In this document: positions 1 through 7,780 of the stretch, piece by piece
Numbering within the stretch: the first letter of the stretch is position 1
Layout of the letters: every line of letters starts with the position of its first letter
Source: CAZZBK01 sp964652155
Lineage (GTDB): Bacteria; Planctomycetota; Planctomycetia; Pirellulales; PNKZ01
Direction of reading: 5' to 3'
DNA length: 49,642 bases
NCBI GenBank assembly: GCA_964652155.1
Contig: CAZZBK010000021.1
Coordinates: 1 to 49,642 of the forward strand
Made by a program: the position numbers and the translations under genes
Notes under the pieces: generated by a model
The model's input: the letters and a program-made list of their open reading frames with translations, nothing else
The model's database searches: none
What the model was told of the DNA's origin: nothing

Positions 1-1326
1 GTGAGCGATTCGCTCGGCGGCAAGGGTGTGCTCTGGGAGTTGTTCAGCTTCAACCCGCCGTCGTTGCAATGGTACGTCGAAGTCTGTTCGCGCAGCCCGC
101 TGCTGGCCGGCTTGTTGACCAGCAACCCGGGCATGATCGACGAGTTGATGGACTCGCTGGTGCTCAACCGGCTCCCCACGCGCACACAGCTACAAGCCGC
201 GCTCGCCGAAGTCTCGCGAGGCGCGGAAGACCTCGACCCGATCTGGCACAGTTTCAAGAACACGCAGGTGCTCAACGTCGGCGTCCGCGACATCCTCGGC
301 AAGGAGGATGTGTTCGCCACGACAAGCGTGCTCGCCGATCTGGCCGACGTCTGCCTGGAGCAGATTGCGCTGACCGAGTTCGAACGCCTGAAGCAGAAAT
401 GGGGCGAGCCCTTGCTCGGCGAGGGCCCGCGCGCCGGCGAGCCGTGCGGCTGGTCGATCCTCGCGCTGGGCAAACTCGGCGGCCGCGAACTGACCTACCA
501 CAGCGATCTCGACGTGCTGTTCCTCTACGAGGCCGACGGGCTCACCACGCCCAGCGTCCGCACGCGCCGCAGCGTCGAGACGACCACGAACCAACACTTT
601 TTCAGCGAACTGGGCCAGCGGATCATGAAAACCGCCGCGCGCGTCGGGCCCTTGGGCAAACTCTACAACGTCGACCCGCGACTGCGCCCCACCGGTCGCA
701 ACGGCCCCCTGGCCACGTCACTCGGCGAGTTCATCCGTTACTACGCCGCAGGGCACGGGCAGACCTGGGAGCGGCTGGCGCTCTGCAAGGCGCGACGCTG
801 CGTCGGTGCCGAGCCATTCGCGGCCCAAGTGCTCCAGGCCTGCCAAGAGGCCGCCTACAGCCGCGCGCTCGACGACGCCGACGTGCTCTCGATTCGCGAG
901 ATGCGGTTGCGACTCGAAGCAGCCGACCGTCCCGCGAACATCAAGCGCGGCGCGGGGGGCATCGCCGATATCGAGTTCGTCGCCCAAATGCTGCAACTCC
1001 GCCACGGACATGCCGACCCCTCCGTGCGTTGCGCCGGCACGCTCGACGCCTTGCTCGCGCTGCACGAGGCCGGCTACCTCAACGGGGCCGATTACGAATC
1101 GTTCGCCGCCAACTATCGCTTCCTGCGGCGACTCGAATCGCGCATCCGCCTCATGAACACGATCGCCCGGGACGATCTGCCGGATGACCCCATCGATTTG
1201 CAGCGTTTGGCTCGCGGGCTCGACCTCAGCGACGGCGCGGCGGTGGTCGAGCTTTGCGAGCGGACCCGACGACAAAATCGCCAACGCTTCGAGACCATGT
1301 TCAGTTCAACGCCCGCCGCCGTTTAG
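1..1326 (+). CDS. glnE: Glutamine synthetase adenylyltransferase, C-terminal half (5' truncated by window)
   Basis: GlnE attaches AMP to, and removes it from, glutamine synthetase in the cytoplasm according to nitrogen status. The 441 visible residues match the C-terminal adenylyltransferase half rather than the N-terminal deadenylylase half. GKLGGRELTYHSDLD (about 156-172) carries the nucleotidyltransferase D-x-D, DPRLRPTGRNGPL follows at about 225, and an IREMRLRLE...KRGAGGIADIEF segment precedes the helical C-terminus. A full GlnE is roughly 950 residues, so the reading frame almost certainly continues upstream and the GTG at base 1 is not the real start. The gene ends TAG and overlaps the convergent protease gene by 26 bp. 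The family assignment is secure; only the 5' half is unseen. Confidence 0.93.
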   Translation: MSDSLGGKGVLWELFSFNPPSLQWYVEVCSRSPLLAGLLTSNPGMIDELMDSLVLNRLPTRTQLQAALAEVSRGAEDLDPIWHSFKNTQVLNVGVRDILGKEDVFATTSVLADLADVCLEQIALTEFERLKQKWGEPLLGEGPRAGEPCGWSILALGKLGGRELTYHSDLDVLFLYEADGLTTPSVRTRRSVETTTNQHFFSELGQRIMKTAARVGPLGKLYNVDPRLRPTGRNGPLATSLGEFIRYYAAGHGQTWERLALCKARRCVGAEPFAAQVLQACQEAAYSRALDDADVLSIREMRLRLEAADRPANIKRGAGGIADIEFVAQMLQLRHGHADPSVRCAGTLDALLALHEAGYLNGADYESFAANYRFLRRLESRIRLMNTIARDDLPDDPIDLQRLARGLDLSDGAAVVELCERTRRQNRQRFETMFSSTPAAV

Positions 1327-2413
1327 GCTTCGGTTCGGGCTCGGGGGCCGCTTGCACCCAGCGATGTGTCCATAACAATAGCGCCAACACGCCGACGACC
1401 GCCAACGCCGTCTTGATCTGCTCGGGACGTGTCTGGCCAAGCAACGCTTCCCAGTTCAACTCGGCCACCTCGGCATGCTCGATGCTCACGCTCGGAGCGA
1501 TGGGCGCTGCTGAATGCTTGAACTCGCTCACCTCGTGAATCGTGGGTTGCAATCGCGCCTCGGGCACGACGGGCGGAGCAGGAGTTGCGGGGGGCAAAGC
1601 GGCCACCGTCGCCGGCGGCTCGGGTGTCCCAGGCAATCGCTGGGTCGGCGCAAGCGCGGTGATCGCCAGCGGCTGTTCCGAGCCGCTCGGTGTCGTCGGC
1701 TGCGCCAGCATCGTTCCGGGAGCAGTCATGCTCGCCGGATTCAACGTCGCCAAAAAAGTATGCACGCGCCGACAAAAGCTCCCCGAGGTCGTGCCCCCCG
1801 CCTCACCAAAGAGCACGCCGGCCAACTCGCCGCGGGCATTGAAGATCGGTCCGCCCGAGTCCCCCTGCCGAGCCGAGGCCGCCAGCTCGACGATCTCATA
1901 CGGATGATTGCCGCCGGGCGAGACATACTGCGTGCAGCGTCCGCTCGCCGCGCGATACGGTCCCGACCCGTAGCCGGCGATCGTGAGCACGTCGCCTGGC
2001 GCGGGGGCCTGTTTGGCGATCGGCACGGCGGCCACGTGGGGCTTTTGGATCAGCAGCGCGGCCAGGTCCCAGTCGCGATCCGATTTCAACACCTGGGCGG
2101 CGCTCTTGAAACCGTCGGGAAACACGACCGTGATCGGTCCCCGCGCCGCCTCGATGACATGCCAATTGGTCACGACCAGGCCGTTGTTTGCATTCACGTC
2201 GACGAGCGTGCCCGAGCCGAGCGACTGCGTGCCGTGGCCTTCAGGAACGATCACTCGCACCACGGACGGATGCGGTTTGTGAGCCGCGCCGAGCGCCGAG
2301 TCGCGAAAGTTCAACCACTGGTCCTTGAGACTCTCGGCGCGCGAGGGCGTATTGGCGCAGAGCACCAAGACCATCGCGATGATCGCACGGGAGGGGCACA
2401 TCGATCGGACCAC
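1301..2413 (-). CDS. Secreted trypsin-like serine protease with C-terminal membrane anchor
   Basis: This 370-residue protein has an N-terminal signal peptide (about 1-26, ending SRA-ES) and a chymotrypsin-fold domain with a complete triad: His85 in VVTNWHV, Asp116 in DWDLAAL and Ser186 in RQGDSGGPI. Cys160 and Cys214 could form a disulfide. After the protease domain comes a Pro/Ala/Thr-rich linker (about 225-300), then a hydrophobic helix near 333-352 followed by a basic tail rich in Lys, Arg and Pro. This suggests an enzyme held to the membrane by its C-terminus with the catalytic domain outside. No PDZ domain is visible, so it is not a standard DegP. It converges on glnE with a 26-bp overlap. 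The substrate is unknown. Confidence 0.85.
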   Translation of the reverse strand: MVRSMCPSRAIIAMVLVLCANTPSRAESLKDQWLNFRDSALGAAHKPHPSVVRVIVPEGHGTQSLGSGTLVDVNANNGLVVTNWHVIEAARGPITVVFPDGFKSAAQVLKSDRDWDLAALLIQKPHVAAVPIAKQAPAPGDVLTIAGYGSGPYRAASGRCTQYVSPGGNHPYEIVELAASARQGDSGGPIFNARGELAGVLFGEAGGTTSGSFCRRVHTFLATLNPASMTAPGTMLAQPTTPSGSEQPLAITALAPTQRLPGTPEPPATVAALPPATPAPPVVPEARLQPTIHEVSEFKHSAAPIAPSVSIEHAEVAELNWEALLGQTRPEQIKTALAVVGVLALLLWTHRWVQAAPEPEPKPKRRRALN

Positions 2414-2454
2414 AAACGTCGCTCATGGAAGGGATAGTCAACGCAGACGCGCTG

Positions 2455-2597
2455 CTCCCTAGCGCGGGAGTATCGCGTGCGGGAGCATCCGTTCCCGAAC
2501 AACTCAAGTCGGTCCGACTAACACATTCCTGGGGGTCGCGAGCAATCCGGACGATTGCTCGCGGGACCAGCAGGGGCGAATCTCGTCGTGATTCGCC
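2455..2597. repeat. Cluster of four small hairpins upstream of the protease gene
   Basis: The 2414-2809 gap has no convincing gene. It holds four successive inverted repeats: ctccc/gggag (2455-2470), a 7-bp stem with one G-T pair and a tetraloop (2480-2497), an 11-bp perfect stem cgcgagcaatc/gattgctcgcg with a 5-nt loop (2537-2563), and an 8-bp stem ggcgaatc/gattcgcc (2575-2597). None is followed by a clear T-run, so this looks more like REP-type repetitive DNA than one terminator. I see nothing in 2598-2809. Confidence 0.6.
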
Positions 2598-2809
2598 GCC
2601 TGTCAAACACCTGGCCCTTGCTCCGTGCATTCCCCTCAAGGCGCATCATGCGCCCAGCGTGCCAGCGATGTTTATCGACCCGCGACCGGAACAAAAATAA
2701 AAGCGCGACCGTCTGCAGTCGAACTCTCGCCCTTCGTCACGATCGTACCCTCCGCGTGAGGGGACAGTGGCCGGATGATCCGTTCAATCGTTACAGCCGG
2801 AATACGAGA

Positions 2810-3301
2810 TCAGGCGGCAGCTTCGTTCATGACATGCACGACATCACGCGGCAAACCTCGTACGCGTACACACAAGTTAAGTCCTACACCGTCTCCAAGA
2901 CCGAGAGAACACTCGTTATCGCGCATCCATTGTGTACAGGTCGATAATCCCACCCCCGAAATCCGATCGGGGCCGCTAATCGTCCAACTCGTCGGCTTGG
3001 GGGAAACCTTGTTCTTCGGGAAGAACCAAGCCTCGTCAAAGCCATGAAATATTCGCTGCGATTTTTCGGCGCGCAGCAAGTCATTCGTTCGCAACAGAAT
3101 TCCTTGGCCGACGACCTGGCAGACGCTTTTAATCGCCCGAAGTTGCGGACTAGTCGAGAGCATGGCAGCCAAGTCAGGATCGCTATCGAGTCGTGTGATC
3201 AGGACGTAATTCATCGTCCGCGATGGCCGCGACATTTCGACCAAAAAGCTGTGAACCGACGAATTGATCCACCCAAAGAGATACTGGTAATCTACGTTCA
3301 T
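2810..3301 (-). CDS. Hypothetical protein, possible immunity protein partner of the upstream toxin-like gene
   Basis: This 163-residue cytoplasmic protein has no signal peptide, membrane segment or enzyme motif. Its ATG overlaps the stop of the preceding gene (ATGAAATGA), which implies translational coupling. The segment FHGFDEAWFFP (85-95), an acidic and aromatic patch, recalls small immunity proteins paired with polymorphic toxins, but I cannot name a family with certainty. Base composition is clearly more AT-rich than the flanking genes, consistent with acquisition by transfer. The coupling is seen directly; the immunity role is inferred from the partner, order and size. Confidence 0.6.
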   Translation of the reverse strand: MNVDYQYLFGWINSSVHSFLVEMSRPSRTMNYVLITRLDSDPDLAAMLSTSPQLRAIKSVCQVVGQGILLRTNDLLRAEKSQRIFHGFDEAWFFPKNKVSPKPTSWTISGPDRISGVGLSTCTQWMRDNECSLGLGDGVGLNLCVRVRGLPRDVVHVMNEAAA

Positions 3302-3540
3302 TTCATCTCTCCCGGTCGCAATGCACGGGCTTTAAGGCGCGGAGGATATAAACTCCAATCCCAATCGTGGGCATGAGGGTCGCCGACCGCATTATGGTCA
3401 TGACCGAAATCGATATCTTTTTCAGCACGTCCGTCGGCTCCCCAAAAACGTCGTTGCAGTAAGTTTCCTCGAACATCGAATTTGTCAATCGACGTGTTGG
3501 GTGAGCCGTATGCAGGGAGATCTTGTTCGCTCCGTGACAT
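3298..3540 (-). CDS. Small polymorphic-toxin-like protein
   Basis: This 80-residue product contains GSPNTSIDKF (12-21), then RRFWGADGRAEKDIDFGHDH (30-49) and DPHAHDWDW (54-62). As I recall, the pattern G-x-PN-S-x-D, RR-aromatic, G, DID, H, then a late His cluster is typical of small modules at the C-termini of secreted polymorphic toxins. Here the module stands alone: in-frame stops lie a few codons upstream of the ATG, and no trafficking domain precedes it. It is translationally coupled (ATGA) to the immunity-like gene. It could be an orphan toxin cassette left from a larger gene, or a domesticated domain. The His/Asp-rich motifs suggest a metal-using or general acid-base enzyme, which is inference. 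Confidence 0.55.
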   Translation of the reverse strand: MSRSEQDLPAYGSPNTSIDKFDVRGNLLQRRFWGADGRAEKDIDFGHDHNAVGDPHAHDWDWSLYPPRLKARALRPGEMK

Positions 3541-3643
3541 GTTAGCTGCCCAGCTATTCTATCAAGAAAGAAGCGTTCTGAGATGAAGCTATCCTCAACG
3601 ATTTGCAGAGTCCATTATAGCCATCGAGGATGGCCAAGGTAAT

Positions 3644-3772
3644 TTAGTTCGGAAACTCGGCAAAGATCAGTTTCACGTCTGCCATCGTGGCTAGAAACAC
3701 GTTCGCCGACTTTGGGTCGAATTGCAAACCCCGAGCATACGCCGATCCGCTGTCTGGAGTGTCAGCGCAGAG
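3644..3772 (-). pseudogene. Possible 3' remnant of a protein-coding gene
   Basis: In one minus-strand frame, 42 codons run from an in-frame TGA (3773-3775) to a TAA at 3644-3646. They encode a protein-like tail including ARGLQFDPKSANVF and ADVKLIFAEFPN. There is no start codon of its own at a sensible place. The tail reads like a genuine C-terminus, so it may be what is left of a gene interrupted when this AT-richer segment formed. It lies just upstream of the toxin-like gene on the same strand. The family is not recognised. Confidence 0.3.
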
Positions 3773-3800
3773 TCATTTTGCCGTTTTCCGGTGATGTCCC

Positions 3801-5093
3801 TTACTCACCCGCGTGCATCAGCGTTTCGATCTCGTCGGCCTCGACGGGAATGTGCCCCATCAGGTCGACGGGGCCCGCGGCGGTGACGAGCACGTCGTTC
3901 TCGAGCCGGACGCCGAACCCTTCCTCGGGGATATAAATGCCCGGCTCGACCGTGAGGACCCAGCCGGGGGCAAAGGCCTCCTGCGCGTAACCCACGTCAT
4001 GCACGTCGAGCCCCAGCGGATGGCCGAGCCCATGCATGAAATACTTGCGGCAGGCCGGATTGTCGGGATCTTGCTTCTTGACGTCCGCCGGCTTGATCAG
4101 TCCGAGCTTGAGCAGTTCGTCGTTCATCATCATTTGCGACTCGCGTGTCCAGTCGCGATGGAGCTTGCCCACCACCGCGCCGGCGATCGAGGCGCGCATC
4201 ACGCGCAGCACGGCGTTGTACACCTGCTTCTGTCGCCGGCTGAATCGGCCGCTCACCGGGATCGTGCGCGTCAGGTCGGCATTGTAGTTGGCGTAGTTCG
4301 CCGCGACGTCCATGAGCAAAAGTTCCCCCTTGCGACATGGCTGGTCGTTGGCAATGTAGTGCAACGTGCAGGCATTCGCGCCGCTGGCCACGATCGGCGT
4401 GTACGCGAACTTGGCGCGCGAACGAATGAACTCGTGGGCAAATTCCGCCTCGATCTCATGTTCGTTAACGCCCGGCCGGACCATGCCCAGCACGCGCCGA
4501 AAGCCGCGATCGGTGATCGCGATCGCCTGCTTGAGCAGTTCCACCTCGCTTGTCGACTTGATGACCCGCAACTCGTGCATGATCCGCGCCAGCCGGTGGT
4601 ACTGGTGCAACGGGTAGCGACGCTGACAGTCCTGAATGAATCGCGCGTCGCGCGTCTCGACCTCGACGACGGCCCGCTTGTGTTCGTTGCTATTGAGGTA
4701 CACGTGCTCGGCGTCGCACATTAGGGTATGAAAGACGCCGCGGAACTCGGAGAGCCACTTGACCGTCTTGATGAGCGAGATCGACGAGGCCTCTTCCTTG
4801 CTGTGTTTGTGCCCCTCCCAAATTTTCAGATGCTCGCTGGGCTCGCGCAGGAACAACACCTCGCGGAGCTTTTCGTCCGGCGCGTCGGGGGACAGCACGA
4901 GGATGCTCTCCTCCTGCTCGATGCCGCTCAGGTAGAACAAATCAGCGTTGGGATGCATCGCCAGCGAACCATCGGCGTTGGTCGGAAGCACGTCGTTGGC
5001 GTTGACCACCGCGACGCTGCGGGGCAACAGGCGTTCGGCGGCTCGTTGCCGGTTCGAGACAAACAAGGCCGGATCGATCGGGGCATGACGCAT
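3801..5093 (-). CDS. pepP: Xaa-Pro aminopeptidase (aminopeptidase P, M24B)
   Basis: This 430-residue cytoplasmic metallopeptidase removes N-terminal residues that precede proline. The N-terminal creatinase/prolidase-like domain covers about 1-165 and the pita-bread catalytic domain about 175-420. All five metal ligands of the family are present: Asp262, Asp273 (NADLTRT), His358 (GLGHPLG), Glu383 (TVEPGIYI) and Glu398 (VRLENDV). The frame stays open far upstream on this strand, but that part is antisense to the ABC binding-protein gene. The homologous protein begins at MRHAPIDP, so the start is set at 5093. It is divergent from the sugar ABC operon, with a 186-bp gap holding a small gccgag/ctcggc hairpin (5215-5231). 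Confidence 0.93.
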   Translation of the reverse strand: MRHAPIDPALFVSNRQRAAERLLPRSVAVVNANDVLPTNADGSLAMHPNADLFYLSGIEQEESILVLSPDAPDEKLREVLFLREPSEHLKIWEGHKHSKEEASSISLIKTVKWLSEFRGVFHTLMCDAEHVYLNSNEHKRAVVEVETRDARFIQDCQRRYPLHQYHRLARIMHELRVIKSTSEVELLKQAIAITDRGFRRVLGMVRPGVNEHEIEAEFAHEFIRSRAKFAYTPIVASGANACTLHYIANDQPCRKGELLLMDVAANYANYNADLTRTIPVSGRFSRRQKQVYNAVLRVMRASIAGAVVGKLHRDWTRESQMMMNDELLKLGLIKPADVKKQDPDNPACRKYFMHGLGHPLGLDVHDVGYAQEAFAPGWVLTVEPGIYIPEEGFGVRLENDVLVTAAGPVDLMGHIPVEADEIETLMHAGE

Positions 5094-5279
5094 GGCAAAC
5101 TCGCGGCTCGGGTGCAAAACTTCGCGGTGGAAACGTGCTAAGGATATACTCGCTTCCGCGCCAAAAGCCAACAGCCAGCGGCTGAAGTCAGGCGATTTCA
5201 AGTGTGAGTGTCTAGCCGAGCACCGCTCGGCGCGGCATGATAGCGGGCTCAAATTCCCTCGCCGACGGAGAAACGGATC

Positions 5280-6278
5280 GTGCGACACCCCTGGGCTCTC
5301 TGGTTGATTGGCTCGTTGCTCGTCGGCTGCTCGCAGACCCAAGAGCAATCGCCCGTCAAGGTCGCCGAGCTGACGCAGATCAAACATCGCGGCACGATTG
5401 GCGTGTCGGTGCTCACGCTCACCAACCCGTTCTTCAAAACGATCGCCGACACCATCACGGCCGAGGCGGCCAAGCACGGTTACGACACGATCATCACCAG
5501 CGGCGAGTTCGACGTGGCCAAGCAACTGCACCAGGTCCAGGACTTTATCGTCGCCGACTGTTCCGCGATCGTCTTGTGTCCCTGCGACTCGCGGTCGGTG
5601 GGCTCGGCGATCCAGTCGGCCAATAGCGCGGGCATCCCCGTGTTCACGGCCGACATTGCCAGCCTGGCCCCCAACGCCAAAGTCATCTCGCATATCGCCA
5701 CCGACAACTATGGCGGTGGCAAGCAAGCAGGTCAGGCGATGATCGAAGCTCTCGGCGCGGCCGGTGGCAAAGTGGCGATCCTCGACTTCAAGCAGGCCGA
5801 GTCCTGTCAGCTCCGCGTGAAAGGGTTCAAAGAGGTGCTCGACGAACACAATCAAAAAGCGCCTCAGTCGCGGATCACGGTCGTGCTCGAACTGCCCGGC
5901 GATGGCCAGAAGGACAAGGGCTTCAAGGCCACCGAGGACGCACTGCAAAGCCACCCGGACCTCGCGGGCATCTTCTCGATCAACGACCCCGCGGCGCTCG
6001 GCGCTCGGGCGGCGCTCGAGAAGGCGCAGAAAGCCGAGCAGGTGAAGATCATTGGCTTCGACGGCCAAATTGACGGCAAGCAGGCGATCCGCGACGGCAA
6101 AATATACGCCGACCCCGTGCAATTCCCCGATCGCATTGGGGCCATGACGGTGACGAGCCTGGTCCGCTATTTCGACGGCGAGGCGCTGCCCGCCGAGCAG
6201 TTGATCCCCACGGCTTTGTATCGCCGCGCCGACGGGCAAAGCGATCCTGAGTTAAAATCCGCCGCCAAGTCGAACTGA
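5280..6278 (+). CDS. Sugar ABC transporter substrate-binding lipoprotein (ribose type)
   Basis: This 332-residue protein starts with GTG, preceded by a GGAG. It has a lipoprotein signal peptide with cleavage before Cys17 (LLVGC), so it should be tethered outside the cytoplasmic membrane. The remainder is a periplasmic-binding-protein type I fold of the RbsB/LacI group. Strand starts GTIGVSVLTLTNPFFKTIAD (about 39-58) and hinge elements such as AGIPVFTADI and VKIIGFDGQ fit that fold. It is the first gene of a three-gene cassette, 8 bp before the ATPase gene. The ligand, a pentose, hexose or related polyol, cannot be read from the sequence. Confidence 0.9.
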   Translation: MRHPWALWLIGSLLVGCSQTQEQSPVKVAELTQIKHRGTIGVSVLTLTNPFFKTIADTITAEAAKHGYDTIITSGEFDVAKQLHQVQDFIVADCSAIVLCPCDSRSVGSAIQSANSAGIPVFTADIASLAPNAKVISHIATDNYGGGKQAGQAMIEALGAAGGKVAILDFKQAESCQLRVKGFKEVLDEHNQKAPQSRITVVLELPGDGQKDKGFKATEDALQSHPDLAGIFSINDPAALGARAALEKAQKAEQVKIIGFDGQIDGKQAIRDGKIYADPVQFPDRIGAMTVTSLVRYFDGEALPAEQLIPTALYRRADGQSDPELKSAAKSN

Positions 6279-6286
6279 GCGCGCTC

Positions 6287-7780
6287 ATGCCCTCCGTCGC
6301 CCCACCGCTGCTGCACATGCGTGACATCCGCAAGTCGTATCCCGGCGTGCAGGCGCTACAGGGGATCGACTTGCAACTCCACGCGGGCGAAGTGCTCGGA
6401 CTCGTTGGCGAGAACGGGGCGGGCAAAAGCACGCTCATCAAAATTCTCGGCGGCGCCGTGACGAGCGACGGCGGCTCGATTCACGTCGAGGGCCAGAGCG
6501 TGAACTGGCGCAGCCCGAGCGACTCGAATGCCGCCGGCATCGCCGTGATCTATCAGGAGTTCAATCTCATCGCGGCCCTAACGGCGCGCGAGAACATTTT
6601 TCTCGGCCGCGAGCAAACGACGTTTGGTCTGTTGCACCACACGGCCGAACGTGAACAAGCCGCGAGCTTGTTTCGCCGGCTCGGCGCGGCGGTCCCGCTC
6701 GACGTGAGCGTGCGGAATTTATCGGTCGCCCAGCAACAGTTGGTCGAGATCGCCAAGGCACTGGTGCTCAATGCCCGGGTGCTCGTGATGGACGAGCCCA
6801 CCGCAGCGCTCACTCCTAGCGAGGTCAACGCGCTACTGTCGATCGTCGGTGAATTGCGCGCGCAAGGATTAGGCATCATTTACGTCAGTCACCGACTGGA
6901 AGAGATTTTCGCACTGGCCGACCGAGTGATGGTGTTGCGTGATGGCCAGCACGTGAAAACGTGTCCGACGCAGGAACTCACGCGCGGCCAACTCATCGAG
7001 CAAATGGTAGGACGCACGCTCGACGCCGAATTTCCGACTCGCAACGTTTCGATCGGCGAGGTGCGGTTGAGCGTTCGCAACTTATCGAGCGGTACGCGCG
7101 TGCGTGACGTCTCGTTCGACGTGCGGCGCGGCGAGGTGCTGGGGCTCACCGGTCTGGTGGGCTCGGGACGTACCGAGACCGCCCGGCTCATCTTCGCCGC
7201 CGACCGCGCCGACTCGGGGAGTATACAACTCGATGGCCGCACGTTGAGCCTACGCACGCCGCGCGACGCCATCGCCGCGGGGATCTGCCTGCTGACCGAA
7301 GATCGCAAACAGCAAGGGCTCGTCTTGGGACGCTCGGTGCTGGAGAATTTTGGCCTGCCGAACCTCGATCGCTTCGCGCATTGGGGGGTGATCGATCCAT
7401 CGCGTGAACGCGCCGCGTGTCGACGCTACGTCGAGCAACTCGCGATCAAGGTCCCGCACCTCGAACAGCGCGTGCAATTTCTCTCCGGAGGCAATCAGCA
7501 GAAGGTCGTGCTCGCCAAGTGGCTCGAGTCGCAAAGCGAAGTGTTCCTGTTCGACGAACCGACGCGCGGCATCGACGTGGGGGCCAAGGTTGAAATCTAC
7601 CGGCTGATCAACGACCTCGCCGCGGCCGGCAAGGCGATCGTGCTCATCAGCAGCGAGTTGCCCGAGGTGCTGGGGATGGCCGACCGCATCGTCGTCATGC
7701 ACGACGGCCGCATCCGCGGCACGATCGACGACGCCCGGCAGGCCACGCAAGAACAAATCATGGAGTTGGCTGTCTCATGA
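6287..7780 (+). CDS. Sugar ABC transporter ATP-binding protein, two-domain (RbsA/MglA type)
   Basis: This 497-residue cytoplasmic ATPase has two nucleotide-binding domains in tandem. Domain 1 has Walker A GENGAGKST (41-49), signature LSVAQQQ (about 145) and Walker B VLVMDEPTAAL (about 164). Domain 2 has the degenerate Walker A GLVGSGRTE typical of the family, signature LSGGNQQK (about 399) and FDEPTRGID (about 421). The layout matches carbohydrate-uptake CUT2 transporters such as those for ribose and galactose. Its stop overlaps the permease start (ATGA at 7777), indicating translational coupling. A paralogue lies at 29232-30764. Confidence 0.95.
   Translation: MPSVAPPLLHMRDIRKSYPGVQALQGIDLQLHAGEVLGLVGENGAGKSTLIKILGGAVTSDGGSIHVEGQSVNWRSPSDSNAAGIAVIYQEFNLIAALTARENIFLGREQTTFGLLHHTAEREQAASLFRRLGAAVPLDVSVRNLSVAQQQLVEIAKALVLNARVLVMDEPTAALTPSEVNALLSIVGELRAQGLGIIYVSHRLEEIFALADRVMVLRDGQHVKTCPTQELTRGQLIEQMVGRTLDAEFPTRNVSIGEVRLSVRNLSSGTRVRDVSFDVRRGEVLGLTGLVGSGRTETARLIFAADRADSGSIQLDGRTLSLRTPRDAIAAGICLLTEDRKQQGLVLGRSVLENFGLPNLDRFAHWGVIDPSRERAACRRYVEQLAIKVPHLEQRVQFLSGGNQQKVVLAKWLESQSEVFLFDEPTRGIDVGAKVEIYRLINDLAAAGKAIVLISSELPEVLGMADRIVVMHDGRIRGTIDDARQATQEQIMELAVS

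Noticed and set aside
5094..6239. Long minus-strand open frame continuing upstream of aminopeptidase P (total 812 codons)
   Set aside because: It is antisense to the ABC binding-protein gene, its translation is low-complexity and His/Arg/Gly rich, and the PepP homology begins exactly at residue MRHAPIDP.
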